Shown: one piece after another, positions 49,711 through 58,881 of the stretch | Layout: each line of letters starts with the position of its first letter | Position numbering within the stretch: position 1 is the stretch's first letter | From: Pseudolabrys sp035718275 | Lineage (GTDB): Bacteria > Pseudomonadota > Alphaproteobacteria > Rhizobiales > Xanthobacteraceae | Assembly: GCA_035718275.1 (NCBI GenBank) | Contig: DASTHI010000046.1 | Coordinates: 55,913-119,912, forward strand | DNA length: 64,000 nt | Reading direction: 5' to 3' | Notes under the pieces: generated by a model | What the model was told of the DNA's origin: nothing | Database searches by the model: none | The model's input: the letters and a program-made list of their open reading frames with translations, nothing else | Program-made: the position numbers and the translations under genes

Positions 49711-50880
49711 ATGCGCATCGTCGATATCCGCGAGACTGCAATTCCGCTGCGCTCGACGCTTGCCAATTCGAGCTTCGATTTCAGCGAGATGACGACTTCG
49801 GTCGTCGCGGTAATTACGGATGTCATCCGTGGCGGAAAGCCCGTCTGCGGATTCGCGTTCAACTCGACCGGGCGCTACGCCTGCGGCGCGCAAATGCGAT
49901 CCCGATTTATTCCTCGTGTCCTTGCAGCAACACCGCAGTCGCTCCTCGACGATAGCGGCAGCAATCTCGATCCGGGGAAGATTGTCGCCTGCATGATGCG
50001 CAGGGAAAAGGCAGGCGGACACTCCGAGCGATCGATCGCAATCGGCAGCATCGAGGTCGCAATATGGGACGCTGTCGCCAAGATTGCCGACAAGCCGCTG
50101 CACGCTTTGCTGGCGGAGCGATTCAACGGCGGCAACGTGCCGCGCAAAGTCTTCTGCTACGTAGGCGGCGGCTGGTACTGGCCCGGTCAAACGACCAAGG
50201 ATCTGCAGGATGAAATGCGCCGCCATCTCGATGCCGGATACACGATGGTGAAGATGAAGGTCGGCGGGCTGCCGCTCGATGAAGATCTTCGACGCATCGA
50301 AGCGGTGCTCGAGATCGTCGGCTCGGGAGAGCATCTCGCCGTGGATGCAAATTGCAAATTCGGACACGCGGAGGCTTCTGCCTATGCAGTGGCACTCTCG
50401 CCTTATCGGCTGCGCTGGTTTGAAGAACCCTGCGATCCTCTCGATTTTTCGCTGTTTGCCGATCTTGCCACGATCTATGGGGCTCCGCTCGCCACCGGCG
50501 AAAATCTTTATTCGACCCAAGACGTGCTCAACCTCGTGCGTTTTGGGGGGCTCCGGCCGGACCGCGACATTATCCAGGTCGACCCGCCGCAGGCCTACGG
50601 AATCGGCCAATACGTGAACACGATCGAGGCGCTTTCAAACCGAGGATGGCGGCGCGCATCGTTCTTTCCGCATGGTGGCAACCAGATGTCGCTCGCTATT
50701 GCCGCCGGACTGGGCCTTGGCGGGGCCGAATCCTATCCGGGCGTGTTCGGCGAATTCGGCGGCTTTGCCGATGATGCGAAGATTGAAAACGGAGCGGTAT
50801 CCTTGTCGAGCCGACCCGGCATTGGCTTCGAGGGCCAATCAAAGCTGTTCGCCATCATGCGCAAACTGGCCGGACTGTGA
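49711..50880 (+). CDS. Enolase-superfamily acid sugar dehydratase, D-tartrate dehydratase-like
   Basis: A mandelate-racemase-group protein of 389 residues, the length I recall for D-tartrate dehydratase (TarD) of Bradyrhizobium. Catalytic residues fit TarD closely: the KxK motif Lys181/Lys183 (TMVKMKVGG), metal ligands Asp212 (LAVDANCKF), a Glu in RWFEEPCDP and another in ATGENLYS, and the general acid His321 (FPHGGNQMS). Enzymes of this group abstract an alpha-proton next to a carboxylate and eliminate water. Tartrate or another hydroxy-acid is plausible, and the exact substrate is not fixed by these residues. The orphan Bug receptor lies just upstream. Confidence 0.85.
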   Translation: MRIVDIRETAIPLRSTLANSSFDFSEMTTSVVAVITDVIRGGKPVCGFAFNSTGRYACGAQMRSRFIPRVLAATPQSLLDDSGSNLDPGKIVACMMRREKAGGHSERSIAIGSIEVAIWDAVAKIADKPLHALLAERFNGGNVPRKVFCYVGGGWYWPGQTTKDLQDEMRRHLDAGYTMVKMKVGGLPLDEDLRRIEAVLEIVGSGEHLAVDANCKFGHAEASAYAVALSPYRLRWFEEPCDPLDFSLFADLATIYGAPLATGENLYSTQDVLNLVRFGGLRPDRDIIQVDPPQAYGIGQYVNTIEALSNRGWRRASFFPHGGNQMSLAIAAGLGLGGAESYPGVFGEFGGFADDAKIENGAVSLSSRPGIGFEGQSKLFAIMRKLAGL

Positions 50881-51036
50881 CCGCGTCCAGGCTCCATTTT
50901 CCGTCCCATCCCGGCGGGTAAAGATTTGTAAACGCTGTCGGACAAACTTCGCTTAACGCGACTGTGGGACATTGGCCCGCTTCAAGCCTTTTGTCGAAGC
51001 CAATTCGCCGGGCGCCCGCAGGACCGCCGATTCAGC

Positions 51037-52077
51037 ATGACCGCCGCCAATACACCGATTATCGCGTTCGTTATCCCCTGCTACAACGAGCAGGCCGGAA
51101 TCCAGCACACGCTCGGATGCTTACTGGCGGACCTTGGCAGGCTCGAAAAGCAAAAAGCCATTTCCGCGAAAAGCTATGTTCTGCTCGTCGATGACGGCAG
51201 CACGGATCGAACCTGGCCGCTCATCGAAAAGATTTCGCGCGCGAATCCAAAGCGCGTCCGCGCTATCAAGCTCTCACGCAATGTGGGGCACCAGAATGCG
51301 CTGCTTGCGGGACTGATGACACAAATCGGCAAGGCTGATGCCGTGATCTCCCTTGACGCGGACATGCAGGACGACATGTCGGTGGCGGAAAAAATGATCG
51401 CCCATTTCAGCGATGGCGCGGAGATCGTCTTTGCGGTCCGCAGGACGCGTGCAAATGACAGCCGCTTCAAGCGCGGCACTGCCGATCTCTTCTATCGCAC
51501 GCTCAAGTGGCTTGGCGCCGAGATCATCCCGCACCATGCCGATTTCCGCCTGATGAGCGATCGTGCCCTGCGGGCGCTTTCTCTGTATGGCGAGAGTCAC
51601 GTGTTTCTGCGCGGGCTTGTCATGCAGCTCGGCTTCAAAACTGCCATTGTTACCTACGACCGTCTTCCGCGCCTGCACGGGGAAACGAAATACACGCTCG
51701 CCAAAATGGTGGCTTTGGCTGTCGACGGCATCACGTCACTGTCGGTTCGGCCGATCCGCATGATCGCGCTGATGGGAATTGTTCTGTTCATCGTCTTCCT
51801 TGGCATGAGCATCTGGGTACTCGGTACCTGGGCTGCCGGTCAGACGATCCAGGGATGGACGTCGGTCATGCTGCTCTTCCTTCTGATTGCCTCTTTCCAG
51901 ACCTTCGCCATCGCGGTGATCGGCGAATATGTGGGCAAAATTTACTTCGAGACAAAATCGCGCCCGCGCTACATCGTCGACCAGGAGATCGACGCTGCGG
52001 CCTTTACTGAAGGCGCTCATTCGCAGAGCGGCACAGACGCGCTGGCGAGAAATGAGTATTCGCGCGCGGTATCCTGA
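51037..52077 (+). CDS. GT2 glycosyltransferase with C-terminal membrane anchor (GtrB/DPM-like)
   Basis: Transfers a sugar from a nucleotide to polyprenyl phosphate at the inner membrane. It has 346 residues. The GT2 catalytic domain has FVIPCYNEQAG, LLVDDGSTDRTW, the GHQNALLAG segment, and the metal-binding DADMQDD. After residue 235 two hydrophobic segments anchor it (MIALMGIVLFIVFLGMSIWVLG and TSVMLLFLLIASFQTFAIAVIG), followed by EYVGKIYFETKSRPRYIV, which is typical of GtrB/YkcC-type enzymes. The product may feed lipid A, O-antigen or glycan modification. The small membrane protein downstream could be its partner. Confidence 0.88.
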   Translation: MTAANTPIIAFVIPCYNEQAGIQHTLGCLLADLGRLEKQKAISAKSYVLLVDDGSTDRTWPLIEKISRANPKRVRAIKLSRNVGHQNALLAGLMTQIGKADAVISLDADMQDDMSVAEKMIAHFSDGAEIVFAVRRTRANDSRFKRGTADLFYRTLKWLGAEIIPHHADFRLMSDRALRALSLYGESHVFLRGLVMQLGFKTAIVTYDRLPRLHGETKYTLAKMVALAVDGITSLSVRPIRMIALMGIVLFIVFLGMSIWVLGTWAAGQTIQGWTSVMLLFLLIASFQTFAIAVIGEYVGKIYFETKSRPRYIVDQEIDAAAFTEGAHSQSGTDALARNEYSRAVS

Positions 52078-52128
52078 TCGGGTATCCTGCATCCGCACCT
52101 GCAGCTTGCCCGATTCCAGCCGCCCCCG

Positions 52129-52569
52129 ATGGACAACGAAGCCCTGCGCCGTCTGCATTACGCTGCCGCCATTGCCTGCGGCGTGTTCGCAGCTTTGATC
52201 GTCCATATTCTCTTGACGGTATTCGGCATCGGACTCGACGCCGTCCTCCGTGACAGCACCGGTACGCGGCGCCAGTTCATTTCGGCCGTAGCCTGGTGGG
52301 CGATTGCCGGCGCGGGCTTTGCGGGCGGCTGGGGGGCGGGTGCATACTTGATTGCCGCCGCCCGCGGGCGCGAGACGATCTATCGCCTGGCGCAGGCTGC
52401 CCTGATTGCGCTCGTTTTCCTTGCTGCCACGGGAGGTGGCATTATGAGCAAGACCGGCAGCCTCGGCGGTACCGTCGATGTCATCGCCGGGCTTGCGGCG
52501 CTCGCTTTGGGATTGATTTGTGCGTTCTGTGGAGCGCGGCTCGCTTATTTGAACGCGGAGCAGGTCTAG
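52129..52569 (+). CDS. Small four-helix membrane protein, hypothetical
   Basis: A 146-residue protein with four predicted transmembrane segments: residues 10-33, 52-76, 86-106 and 114-140. The connecting loops are short, and GGWGAGAYLIAAARGRE lies between helices 2 and 3. I do not recognise the family. It follows the GT2 gene by 51 bp on the same strand, so a role with it is possible, for example as a flippase-like partner, though it is not clearly GtrA. There is no obvious ribosome-binding site. Confidence 0.6.
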   Translation: MDNEALRRLHYAAAIACGVFAALIVHILLTVFGIGLDAVLRDSTGTRRQFISAVAWWAIAGAGFAGGWGAGAYLIAAARGRETIYRLAQAALIALVFLAATGGGIMSKTGSLGGTVDVIAGLAALALGLICAFCGARLAYLNAEQV

Positions 52570-52738
52570 CGTCGCTGCTGTTGTCTTCCGCTCGATCGCC
52601 GGCACCATTTGCTCGCGAATGCAGCATTCGCAGCATTATTCTGCTGATTGTCGCATCCGCTATTCAAGCTATACTTGTATCAACAGGCCTGGAGCCAACC
52701 GGCCGGGGGAGACGTGCAGTTCATGGGAGGACAAACCT

Positions 52739-53971
52739 ATGCTCAAGAGCGCAAGGATTGCGAGCGTCTTGGCAGCGGCCGCGCTCGCCTGTGCACCGGC
52801 AGCAACGAAAGCGCAGACTTGTGAGGATTTGATCCTCGGCGCCGCGCTTTCAGCCACCGGGATCTATGCAGCCAACGGAAAGAACACCAGGAACGGTTAC
52901 GAATTCGCCGTAAAGAAAGTGAACGATGCCGGAGGCATCAAGATCGATGGCAAATGCTATCATCTCAAAATCAAGTACTATGATGACGAATCCACGCCCG
53001 CGCGCGCAGCGCAGCTGGTCGAACGGCTGATTGATCAGGATAACGTCAAGTTCATGCTGGGGCCGTACGGCTCCCCACTGACAAAAGCCATTCTTCCCGT
53101 CACTGAAAAATACAAGGTTCCGCTGGTCCAGGGCGAAGCGGCATCACGCTCGCTCTTCACGCAAGGCTACAAGTATCAATTCGGAATCGTCGCAACCTCC
53201 GAGAAGTACCTGACGCCCGTCATCGACATGGCTGCCGATCTCGCCAAGAAGGCGGGAAAGAATCCATCCGCGGTCAAAGTGGCTATGATCTACCAGGACG
53301 ATGCATTTTCGCTCGACGTTCGGCAGGGCGTCGTCGAGCAAATCAAGAAATACAAGATGCAGACTGTCATTGACGACCGCATGCCGAAGGACCTCAATGA
53401 CATCACCACCTTCTTCACGAAGGTGAAGGCTTTGCAGCCCGATGTCCTGCTGATCTCGGGGCACGAAAAAGGCGCCGCGACTGCCGCCCGGCAGATGGGC
53501 GAATTCAAGACCTCGGTGCCACTGATCGGCCTGACGCACTGCGAAGCCGCAAAAATCGTCAATGATTTTCCGAAGATTGCGGAAGGTCTGGTCTGTCCGA
53601 CGCAGTGGGATGAGACCATGAAGGCAAGCGACCCGTTGTTCGGCTCTGCCGCCGACTACAACAAGGCCATGCGTGCCGCATATCCCGAATACAAGGTGGT
53701 GCCTTACCAGACTGCCCAGGCATCGGCCGCAGTTTATGTCTGGGCCGATGCGTTCAAGCGGGCTAATTCCCTCGATCCGGAAAAAGTACGCGAGGCGCTG
53801 ACCAAGACCGATCTCCCGACGTTCTATGGCGGAGTGAAATTCGCCGAGGACGGCAGCAACCCCGGCAAGGAGATCGTGATGCGGCAGATACAGGGCGGCA
53901 AGTATGTCGTCGTTTCGCCGGTCGAAGTTGCAGCTGCATCTCTGAACTATCCGCGGGACGCTCATTACTGA
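52739..53971 (+). CDS. Branched-chain-amino-acid-type ABC transporter binding protein
   Basis: A periplasmic receptor of 410 residues. The signal peptide (IASVLAAAALACAPAATKAQ) is cut near residue 26. The Peripla_BP_6 domain follows: LILGAALSATGIYAANGKNTRNGYEFAVKKVNDAGGI, KFMLGPYGSPLTKAILPVTEKYKVPLVQGEAA. Ligands of such HAAT proteins range from amino acids to amides and aromatic acids. GGGAGG lies eight bases before ATG 52739. A 12-bp hairpin directly follows the gene, and four transport genes (permease, permease, ATPase, ATPase) come after it. Confidence 0.93.
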   Translation: MLKSARIASVLAAAALACAPAATKAQTCEDLILGAALSATGIYAANGKNTRNGYEFAVKKVNDAGGIKIDGKCYHLKIKYYDDESTPARAAQLVERLIDQDNVKFMLGPYGSPLTKAILPVTEKYKVPLVQGEAASRSLFTQGYKYQFGIVATSEKYLTPVIDMAADLAKKAGKNPSAVKVAMIYQDDAFSLDVRQGVVEQIKKYKMQTVIDDRMPKDLNDITTFFTKVKALQPDVLLISGHEKGAATAARQMGEFKTSVPLIGLTHCEAAKIVNDFPKIAEGLVCPTQWDETMKASDPLFGSAADYNKAMRAAYPEYKVVPYQTAQASAAVYVWADAFKRANSLDPEKVREALTKTDLPTFYGGVKFAEDGSNPGKEIVMRQIQGGKYVVVSPVEVAAASLNYPRDAHY

Positions 53972-53979
53972 GCGGCGAG

Positions 53980-54006
53980 GGAAGCGGGCACGCTGTGCCC
54001 GCTTCC
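53980..54006 (+). promoter_or_regulatory. Intercistronic hairpin after the ABC binding-protein gene
   Basis: GGAAGCGGGCAC (53980-53991) pairs perfectly with GTGCCCGCTTCC (53995-54006) around a 3-nt loop. No T-run follows, so it is more likely an mRNA-stabilising or partly terminating element than a full terminator. It repeats the layout seen at 42970-42996. Confidence 0.7.
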
Positions 54007-54088
54007 GGGGGCGCCGATCACCGCTTCTGTCGCGGCCGCGACGGGAGCGACCGGCTTTTAAGTCTGCATGCGGCCTGGGATCTCCGCG

Positions 54089-55000
54089 ATGGAACAGGTC
54101 ATCGGCAATATTTCGGTTCTGGCGGCAATGCCGATCTTCAATCTCGGCTTGCTGATCGACGGACTGCTCGTCGGATCGATCTTCGCCCTTGCCGCCTATG
54201 GTCTGGCGCTGGTCTGGGGCGTGATGAACGTCAAAAATCTCGCGCAAGGCGACTTCATCATGATCGGCGGCTATCTCACGTGGACGCTCGGTCGTTTCGG
54301 ATTCGATCCGCTCCTCGGCGTCCCGGTCGCGATTGTCGTCCTCTGGGGAATCGGCTGGGTGCTCTATCGGACCGTTATCAGCAAGGTGATCACGCGCGAT
54401 CTCTTCACCTCGCTGCTCGCAACATTCGGCATCGCTATCGTCATCCAGCAGGGACTTAATCTGCTTTTCGGCCCCGATACGCAGTCGGCGCACTCCGACC
54501 TCCCCACTCTTTCTTTCGCGAATGGACTGATCACCATCGCCTCGACGCGCATCGTGGGATTTGCCTGTGCGATCATGCTGGCCGTGGCAGTGATCCTGTT
54601 CATGAAAAAGACCCGGATGGGACAGGCCATCCGCGCGACGGCGCAGGATTCCAGGGCGGCGCGCGTGCTCGGGATCGACACCGAAAAAATCTATTCGTTC
54701 ACATTCTGCCTCAACGCTGCGATCTGCGGAGCAGCCGGCGCGCTTGTAGCGGTGGTCTGGAATGTCCAGCCGTTTCTCGGGACCACATACTCGATCCGAC
54801 TGTTCGTCATCGTGACCGCCGCAGGGTTCGGCAACCTCCCTGGTGTCATCGCGTCCGGCTTCGGTATGGGCGTATTCGAGCAGTTCGGCGGATTCGTGCT
54901 CGGCGCCCAATTCCAGCAGGCGCTCATCGTGCTGCTGCTGCTAGCTGTCCTTGCAGTCCGGCAGTTGCAGCAATTGCGCGTGCGGCAGGCCGTGCAATGA
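54089..55000 (+). CDS. ABC transporter permease, LivH-like
   Basis: An inner-membrane permease of about 303 residues with eight or so helices. Typical segments are GLLVGSIFALAAYGLALVWGVMNVKNLAQGDFIMIGGYL and MGQAIRATAQDSRAARVLGIDTEKIYSFTFCLNAAICGAAGALVA, the coupling region. ATG 54068 is an alternative start seven codons upstream. Its last codons overlap the LivM-like gene (ATGA, 54997-55000). Confidence 0.92.
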   Translation: MEQVIGNISVLAAMPIFNLGLLIDGLLVGSIFALAAYGLALVWGVMNVKNLAQGDFIMIGGYLTWTLGRFGFDPLLGVPVAIVVLWGIGWVLYRTVISKVITRDLFTSLLATFGIAIVIQQGLNLLFGPDTQSAHSDLPTLSFANGLITIASTRIVGFACAIMLAVAVILFMKKTRMGQAIRATAQDSRAARVLGIDTEKIYSFTFCLNAAICGAAGALVAVVWNVQPFLGTTYSIRLFVIVTAAGFGNLPGVIASGFGMGVFEQFGGFVLGAQFQQALIVLLLLAVLAVRQLQQLRVRQAVQ

Positions 55001-56079
55001 ACCGCGCCTCGCTGCATCCCCTGACCGCCGGCGTGCTGCTGCTCGTCGGGGTCGCTTTGCCGCTTCTCTTCCCGGACTACACCAATCAGATCGCCGTTCT
55101 TTGGCTGATGGTGGTGTTCGCATCGACATGGGACGTGATCGGCGGCCAGATGGGCTACAACTCGCTGGGCAATATCTTCTTTTTCGGCGCCGGGATGTAC
55201 ACCTCGGCCGTCGTGCAGATTGGGCTTTTCTACGACGTCGGCATGTACACGTCGGGGGCGCGCACGACGCATATCGTATTTACCAACGCGCAGTACTTCA
55301 CCGGCTTCGCGATCGGAGTAATTGCGGCCGGAATTGCGGCAGCGCTGCTCGCGGTCGCGACCTCGTGGGTCGTCTTCGGGCTGCGCGGACCGTATTTTGC
55401 GATTGGCACTCTCGGCGTTGCGGTCGCCGGCGCCGAGTTGGTGGCATCCTGGGAATGGGTGGGAGCCGCCGCCGGAATTTCCATGCCGGTGTTCCCGGGA
55501 GCACCCGAGACGCAGAAGCTGTTCTTTTACTTCCTGCTGTTCGGCCTCGCCTTTGCCCTGCTCGTGTTTCTTCGCTGGCTCTATTCGACGAATTTCGGAT
55601 TGGCAATAAACGCTATTCGTGACGACGAGGAAAAAGCCGAGGCGATGGGGCTGCACACGCGCCGCTACAAGCGAACCGCATGGGTGATCTCCGCATTCTT
55701 TCTCGGCATTGCCGGCGCCATTTTCGGCAACATGACCGGCTTTATCGAGCCGCGCGACATCGCCTTTCCCACCACCACCTTCAACATCTTCATGATCCTG
55801 ATGGTGCTGCTAGGCGGAAAGGGCACGTTCTGGGGTCCCGTGGTCGGCGCCGTCATCTTCCAAATCATCAAGGAGGTCACCTGGACGTATTTCCTCGGCT
55901 GGCAGTTCGTGGCGCTGGGACTGCTGATCGTGATCATCATCGTGTACTTCCAGCAGGGGATCGTCGGCTGGCTGATGGAGAAATATCCCGACTGGTTCGG
56001 CGTCCGCTCGGCGCCGAAGAAAGAGGAGCAGCCGGCACCCGCCATTGGTCTTCAGCCGCATCCCGAGGGTGCCGAATGA
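54997..56079 (+). CDS. ABC transporter permease, LivM-like
   Basis: The second permease, 360 residues with about ten helices. It shows FASTWDVIGGQMGYNSLGNIFFFGAGMYTSAV, RGPYFAIGTLGVAVA and the coupling segment NAIRDDEEKAEAMGLHTRRYKRTAWVISAFFLGIAGAIFG. A cytosolic C-terminal tail with several Lys, Glu and Pro residues (APKKEEQPAP) ends the protein. It overlaps the ATPase gene by 4 bp. Confidence 0.93.
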   Translation: MNRASLHPLTAGVLLLVGVALPLLFPDYTNQIAVLWLMVVFASTWDVIGGQMGYNSLGNIFFFGAGMYTSAVVQIGLFYDVGMYTSGARTTHIVFTNAQYFTGFAIGVIAAGIAAALLAVATSWVVFGLRGPYFAIGTLGVAVAGAELVASWEWVGAAAGISMPVFPGAPETQKLFFYFLLFGLAFALLVFLRWLYSTNFGLAINAIRDDEEKAEAMGLHTRRYKRTAWVISAFFLGIAGAIFGNMTGFIEPRDIAFPTTTFNIFMILMVLLGGKGTFWGPVVGAVIFQIIKEVTWTYFLGWQFVALGLLIVIIIVYFQQGIVGWLMEKYPDWFGVRSAPKKEEQPAPAIGLQPHPEGAE

Positions 56080-56822
56080 ACAACGCCATCATCGAACTGG
56101 CGAATGTCACGAAAACATTCGGTGGCGTAGTGGCCAACCGCAACGTGTCGCTGACGGTGGAGCGCGGGCGCATCACCGGCCTCATCGGCCCCAACGGCTC
56201 CGGCAAGACGACACTGTTCAGCTCGATCGTCGGATATCATCCGATCGATTCCGGTTCGATCCGCTTCGAAGGCAAGGAAATCTCCAGACTGCGCGTGCAG
56301 GAGATTGCGCGGCTGGGCTTGCTGCGCACGTTCCAGACCACGCGTATCTACGGGAAGATGAGCTGTCTGCAGAACATGCAGATTTCGATTCCGCACCGGA
56401 AGGCGTCGTTTCTCGACATGTTTGCCTATGAACGCGCCGGGGTGATCGAAAAGGCCGAACAGCTGCTTTCGTTCGTTGGCCTTTACGAGAAGCGGCACCT
56501 GCGCGCCGGCAGCCTTTCCTTCGGCCAACAGAAGTTGCTGGAATTTGCGATGGCGCTCATGAACGAGCCCACGGTACTTCTGCTCGACGAGCCGACGGCG
56601 GGAATCAACCCGACCCTCATTAACGGTCTCATCGACCGCCTCAAGCGCGCCAATTCCGAGTTCGGCATCACGATGCTGATCATCGAGCACAATATGCGCG
56701 TCATCATGAACATGGCCGACAGGATCTACTGTCTCGCCCATGGTGAGATGCTGGCGTCGGGCGCACCCGCCGAAATCCAGGGGAACCAGGCCGTCGTCGA
56801 CGCCTATCTCGGAGCGCATTGA
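56076..56822 (+). CDS. ABC transporter ATPase, LivG-like
   Basis: A 248-residue nucleotide-binding subunit. It has Walker A IGPNGSGKTTLF, the LivG-typical LRTFQTTRIYGKMSCLQNM as Q-loop region, signature LSFGQQKLLEFAMAL, Walker B VLLLDEPTAGINP and switch His in IIEHNMRVIM. ATG 56076 overlaps the LivM-like stop (ATGA). A much longer open frame upstream of it is a shadow of the permease gene. Confidence 0.95.
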   Translation: MNNAIIELANVTKTFGGVVANRNVSLTVERGRITGLIGPNGSGKTTLFSSIVGYHPIDSGSIRFEGKEISRLRVQEIARLGLLRTFQTTRIYGKMSCLQNMQISIPHRKASFLDMFAYERAGVIEKAEQLLSFVGLYEKRHLRAGSLSFGQQKLLEFAMALMNEPTVLLLDEPTAGINPTLINGLIDRLKRANSEFGITMLIIEHNMRVIMNMADRIYCLAHGEMLASGAPAEIQGNQAVVDAYLGAH

Positions 56823-57682
56823 TGGCGGACCACATGCCGACGGGAACCTATCACGATAGTGTCGGCGCCGTGATCTCCGTCGAGGAGGTTGCGCGCCAGG
56901 CCCTCGAAATCGCACGCGATGTCGATGTCAATGAACTCGACAGTCTTTCCGGCGGCGCGCCGCACCTGCGCATCGATGATCTCAACGCCGGCTATGGGCA
57001 GATGGAGATATTGCATAACTTCAATCTCCGCGTCGGACGCGGGCAGTCGCTTTGCCTGATCGGACCGAACGGCGCCGGCAAGTCGACCGTACTTCACTCG
57101 ATCTTCGGCTTTACGAACATCTTCTCGGGACGCGTCTGCGTCGGGAGAGACGGCAGGATGCTTGACGTGACCGGGTTGTCCTCGAACGAGAAACTTCAGT
57201 CTGCCGGCATCGCCTACATCCTGCAGGATAAGTCGGTATTTCCGGGCATGACCGTGGAGGAGAATCTGTGGCTCGGCGCCTACCTGATGGACAGGAAATC
57301 GGCGAGGCGGGCCGCCGATAAAATCTTCGAGAAATATCCTCGCCTCGCAGCGCGCCGGAAGCATCCCGCCAAGGTTCTCTCTGGCGGAGAGCGGCGGCTC
57401 CTCGAAATCTGCCGCGCCCTCGTCATGGATCCGCAGGTGCTGCTCGTGGATGAGCCCTCGATCGGACTCGAGCCGCGCTTCATCAATGCGGTTTTCGACA
57501 TCCTCGGCGACCTGCAGCACGGCGAAGGAAAGACCATCGTCATGGTCGAGCAGAACGCGAAAAAGGGACTCGAGTTCTCCGATATCGGCTATGTGCTCGT
57601 TTCAGGACGCCTCGCGCTCGCAGGTCCCGCGCGCGATCTGCTCATGGACCAGGACGTCGGGCGGCTCTTCCTGGGCGGGTAG
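56822..57682 (+). CDS. ABC transporter ATPase, LivF-like, with N-terminal extension
   Basis: The second nucleotide-binding subunit, 286 residues. Walker A is IGPNGAGKSTVL, the signature LSGGERRLLEICRAL, Walker B VLLVDEPSIGLEP, and the switch segment MVEQNAKKGLE, where Gln replaces the switch His as in many LivF. About 45-50 residues precede the normal LivF start (LRIDDLNAGYGQMEILHNF). They are acidic and helical (SVEEVARQALEIARDVDVNELDSL), and usual LivF proteins have only 235 or so residues. ATG 56822 overlaps the LivG-like stop by one base (TGATG), so the extension appears genuine rather than a start error. Confidence 0.9.
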   Translation: MADHMPTGTYHDSVGAVISVEEVARQALEIARDVDVNELDSLSGGAPHLRIDDLNAGYGQMEILHNFNLRVGRGQSLCLIGPNGAGKSTVLHSIFGFTNIFSGRVCVGRDGRMLDVTGLSSNEKLQSAGIAYILQDKSVFPGMTVEENLWLGAYLMDRKSARRAADKIFEKYPRLAARRKHPAKVLSGGERRLLEICRALVMDPQVLLVDEPSIGLEPRFINAVFDILGDLQHGEGKTIVMVEQNAKKGLEFSDIGYVLVSGRLALAGPARDLLMDQDVGRLFLGG

Positions 57683-57834
57683 CCGAAGGCTCGCGCGGGC
57701 GCGGAGCCAACCGACTGGCTTTCCAATAGCAGCCGACCGCCATTCTGCCGCCAATTTTTCACCCCGGAACGCTCACGAAAAGAGCCCCATTCCTGTGCCA
57801 AGTCCGAGGCTTGCGAATGCGGGGACACTCACAA

Positions 57835-58863
57835 ATGCGTCGGGCAGCCGTTCTGCTTATGCTCGCTGTTGTCGTCGGGGTCCTTGGTTGCCAGGCGGCA
57901 GTCGCCAAGGCGCCCGACTTCTACTCATCTGCAGAGATCCTGAAATGGATCAACGATTACCGGACCGCGCCCAATCCGGAACGCGCGGCCGATGCGATCC
58001 ATAGGCTGAGCAAGCTCGGGGAGCTGCGGAATCCGGAATCAGCCGGCGTCTATCTCGGATTCGCCGCCGGCATTCTCGCCGCCAATCCCGGCAAGGCGGA
58101 CGCGCTGGTCGCGAAGATGTTGCCCATGCCGGCGGAAGATCAATGGTTCGTTGTTCGCGCCGTCGCCTATTCCGGCGTCCCGCGATGGCGTTTCGTGCTG
58201 GCCCGCATCCGTCCGCGCGTTCCGGCGCGGGCCGCGATGCTGCAGAAATATCTCAAAGGCTCCCTGCCCGTTCTGGCGCAATACCGACTCGAAGCCGAGA
58301 AGCCGGGCTGGTTTTCGCGAAATTTCTCGTTCGGGAAACAGAAGGCAAAGCCGGTCGTGCTCGAGGCGAGCCCGGACCTTCTCGACACGTTCTGGGGCTA
58401 TTACTACGCCACGGGCGCGCGAATGCCGGTCGAAAACATCATCGGCATGCTGACCTGGTCGGAAAATAAGGACGACACCGAGAAGCTCACTCTCGGCGGC
58501 ATGGCGAAATACACGCTCGCCTCGAATGCATCGCGCGATCCGGCATTGCTGGCGATGATTAAGGCGATCCAGCCCTCGCAGCCCAAGGACGTGCAGCCCC
58601 CCTTGAAGGAGGTCATCGAGGCGGCCGATGATGTGAATGTCTCGCGCATCCGGCGCGACATGCTCGCTTCGCTCGACACATTGCGGCGTAACGGACCGCA
58701 AAGCCGGCGCAATATCAGCTGGTGGGGCCATGTCGGCGAAGGCGCGCTTGCCGCCGGCTGCATCGCCGCAGCGATCGCCGGACAGATACAACTTGGCATT
58801 CCCTGCGTCGTCGGCGGTGCCGTCGCAAGCGGCGGGTTGAAGCTCTGGTCGACGTCCGAGTGA
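57835..58863 (+). CDS. Putative lipoprotein or exported protein, unknown function
   Basis: A 342-residue protein with an N-terminal export signal, MRRAAVLLMLAVVVGVLGCQAAVAKA. GVLGC resembles a lipobox, and AKA could alternatively be a signal peptidase I site. The rest is mainly helical (EILKWINDYRTAPNPERAADAIHRLSKLGEL). A hydrophobic stretch at the C-terminus (GEGALAAGCIAAAIAGQIQLGIPCVVGGAVASGGLKL) may insert into a membrane. I do not recognise the family. It follows the Liv-type operon by 150 bp and converges on the BamA-like gene. Confidence 0.7.
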   Translation: MRRAAVLLMLAVVVGVLGCQAAVAKAPDFYSSAEILKWINDYRTAPNPERAADAIHRLSKLGELRNPESAGVYLGFAAGILAANPGKADALVAKMLPMPAEDQWFVVRAVAYSGVPRWRFVLARIRPRVPARAAMLQKYLKGSLPVLAQYRLEAEKPGWFSRNFSFGKQKAKPVVLEASPDLLDTFWGYYYATGARMPVENIIGMLTWSENKDDTEKLTLGGMAKYTLASNASRDPALLAMIKAIQPSQPKDVQPPLKEVIEAADDVNVSRIRRDMLASLDTLRRNGPQSRRNISWWGHVGEGALAAGCIAAAIAGQIQLGIPCVVGGAVASGGLKLWSTSE

Positions 58864-58881
58864 CTCGATCGGCCTGAATGA

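Noticed and set aside
53144..54910. Minus-strand open frame of 588 codons opposite the Liv-type receptor and permease genes
   Set aside because: It lies wholly antisense to two clear family genes, its translation is rich in Arg/Asp/His without domain features, and it has no ribosome-binding site. It is a by-product of GC-rich codon use.
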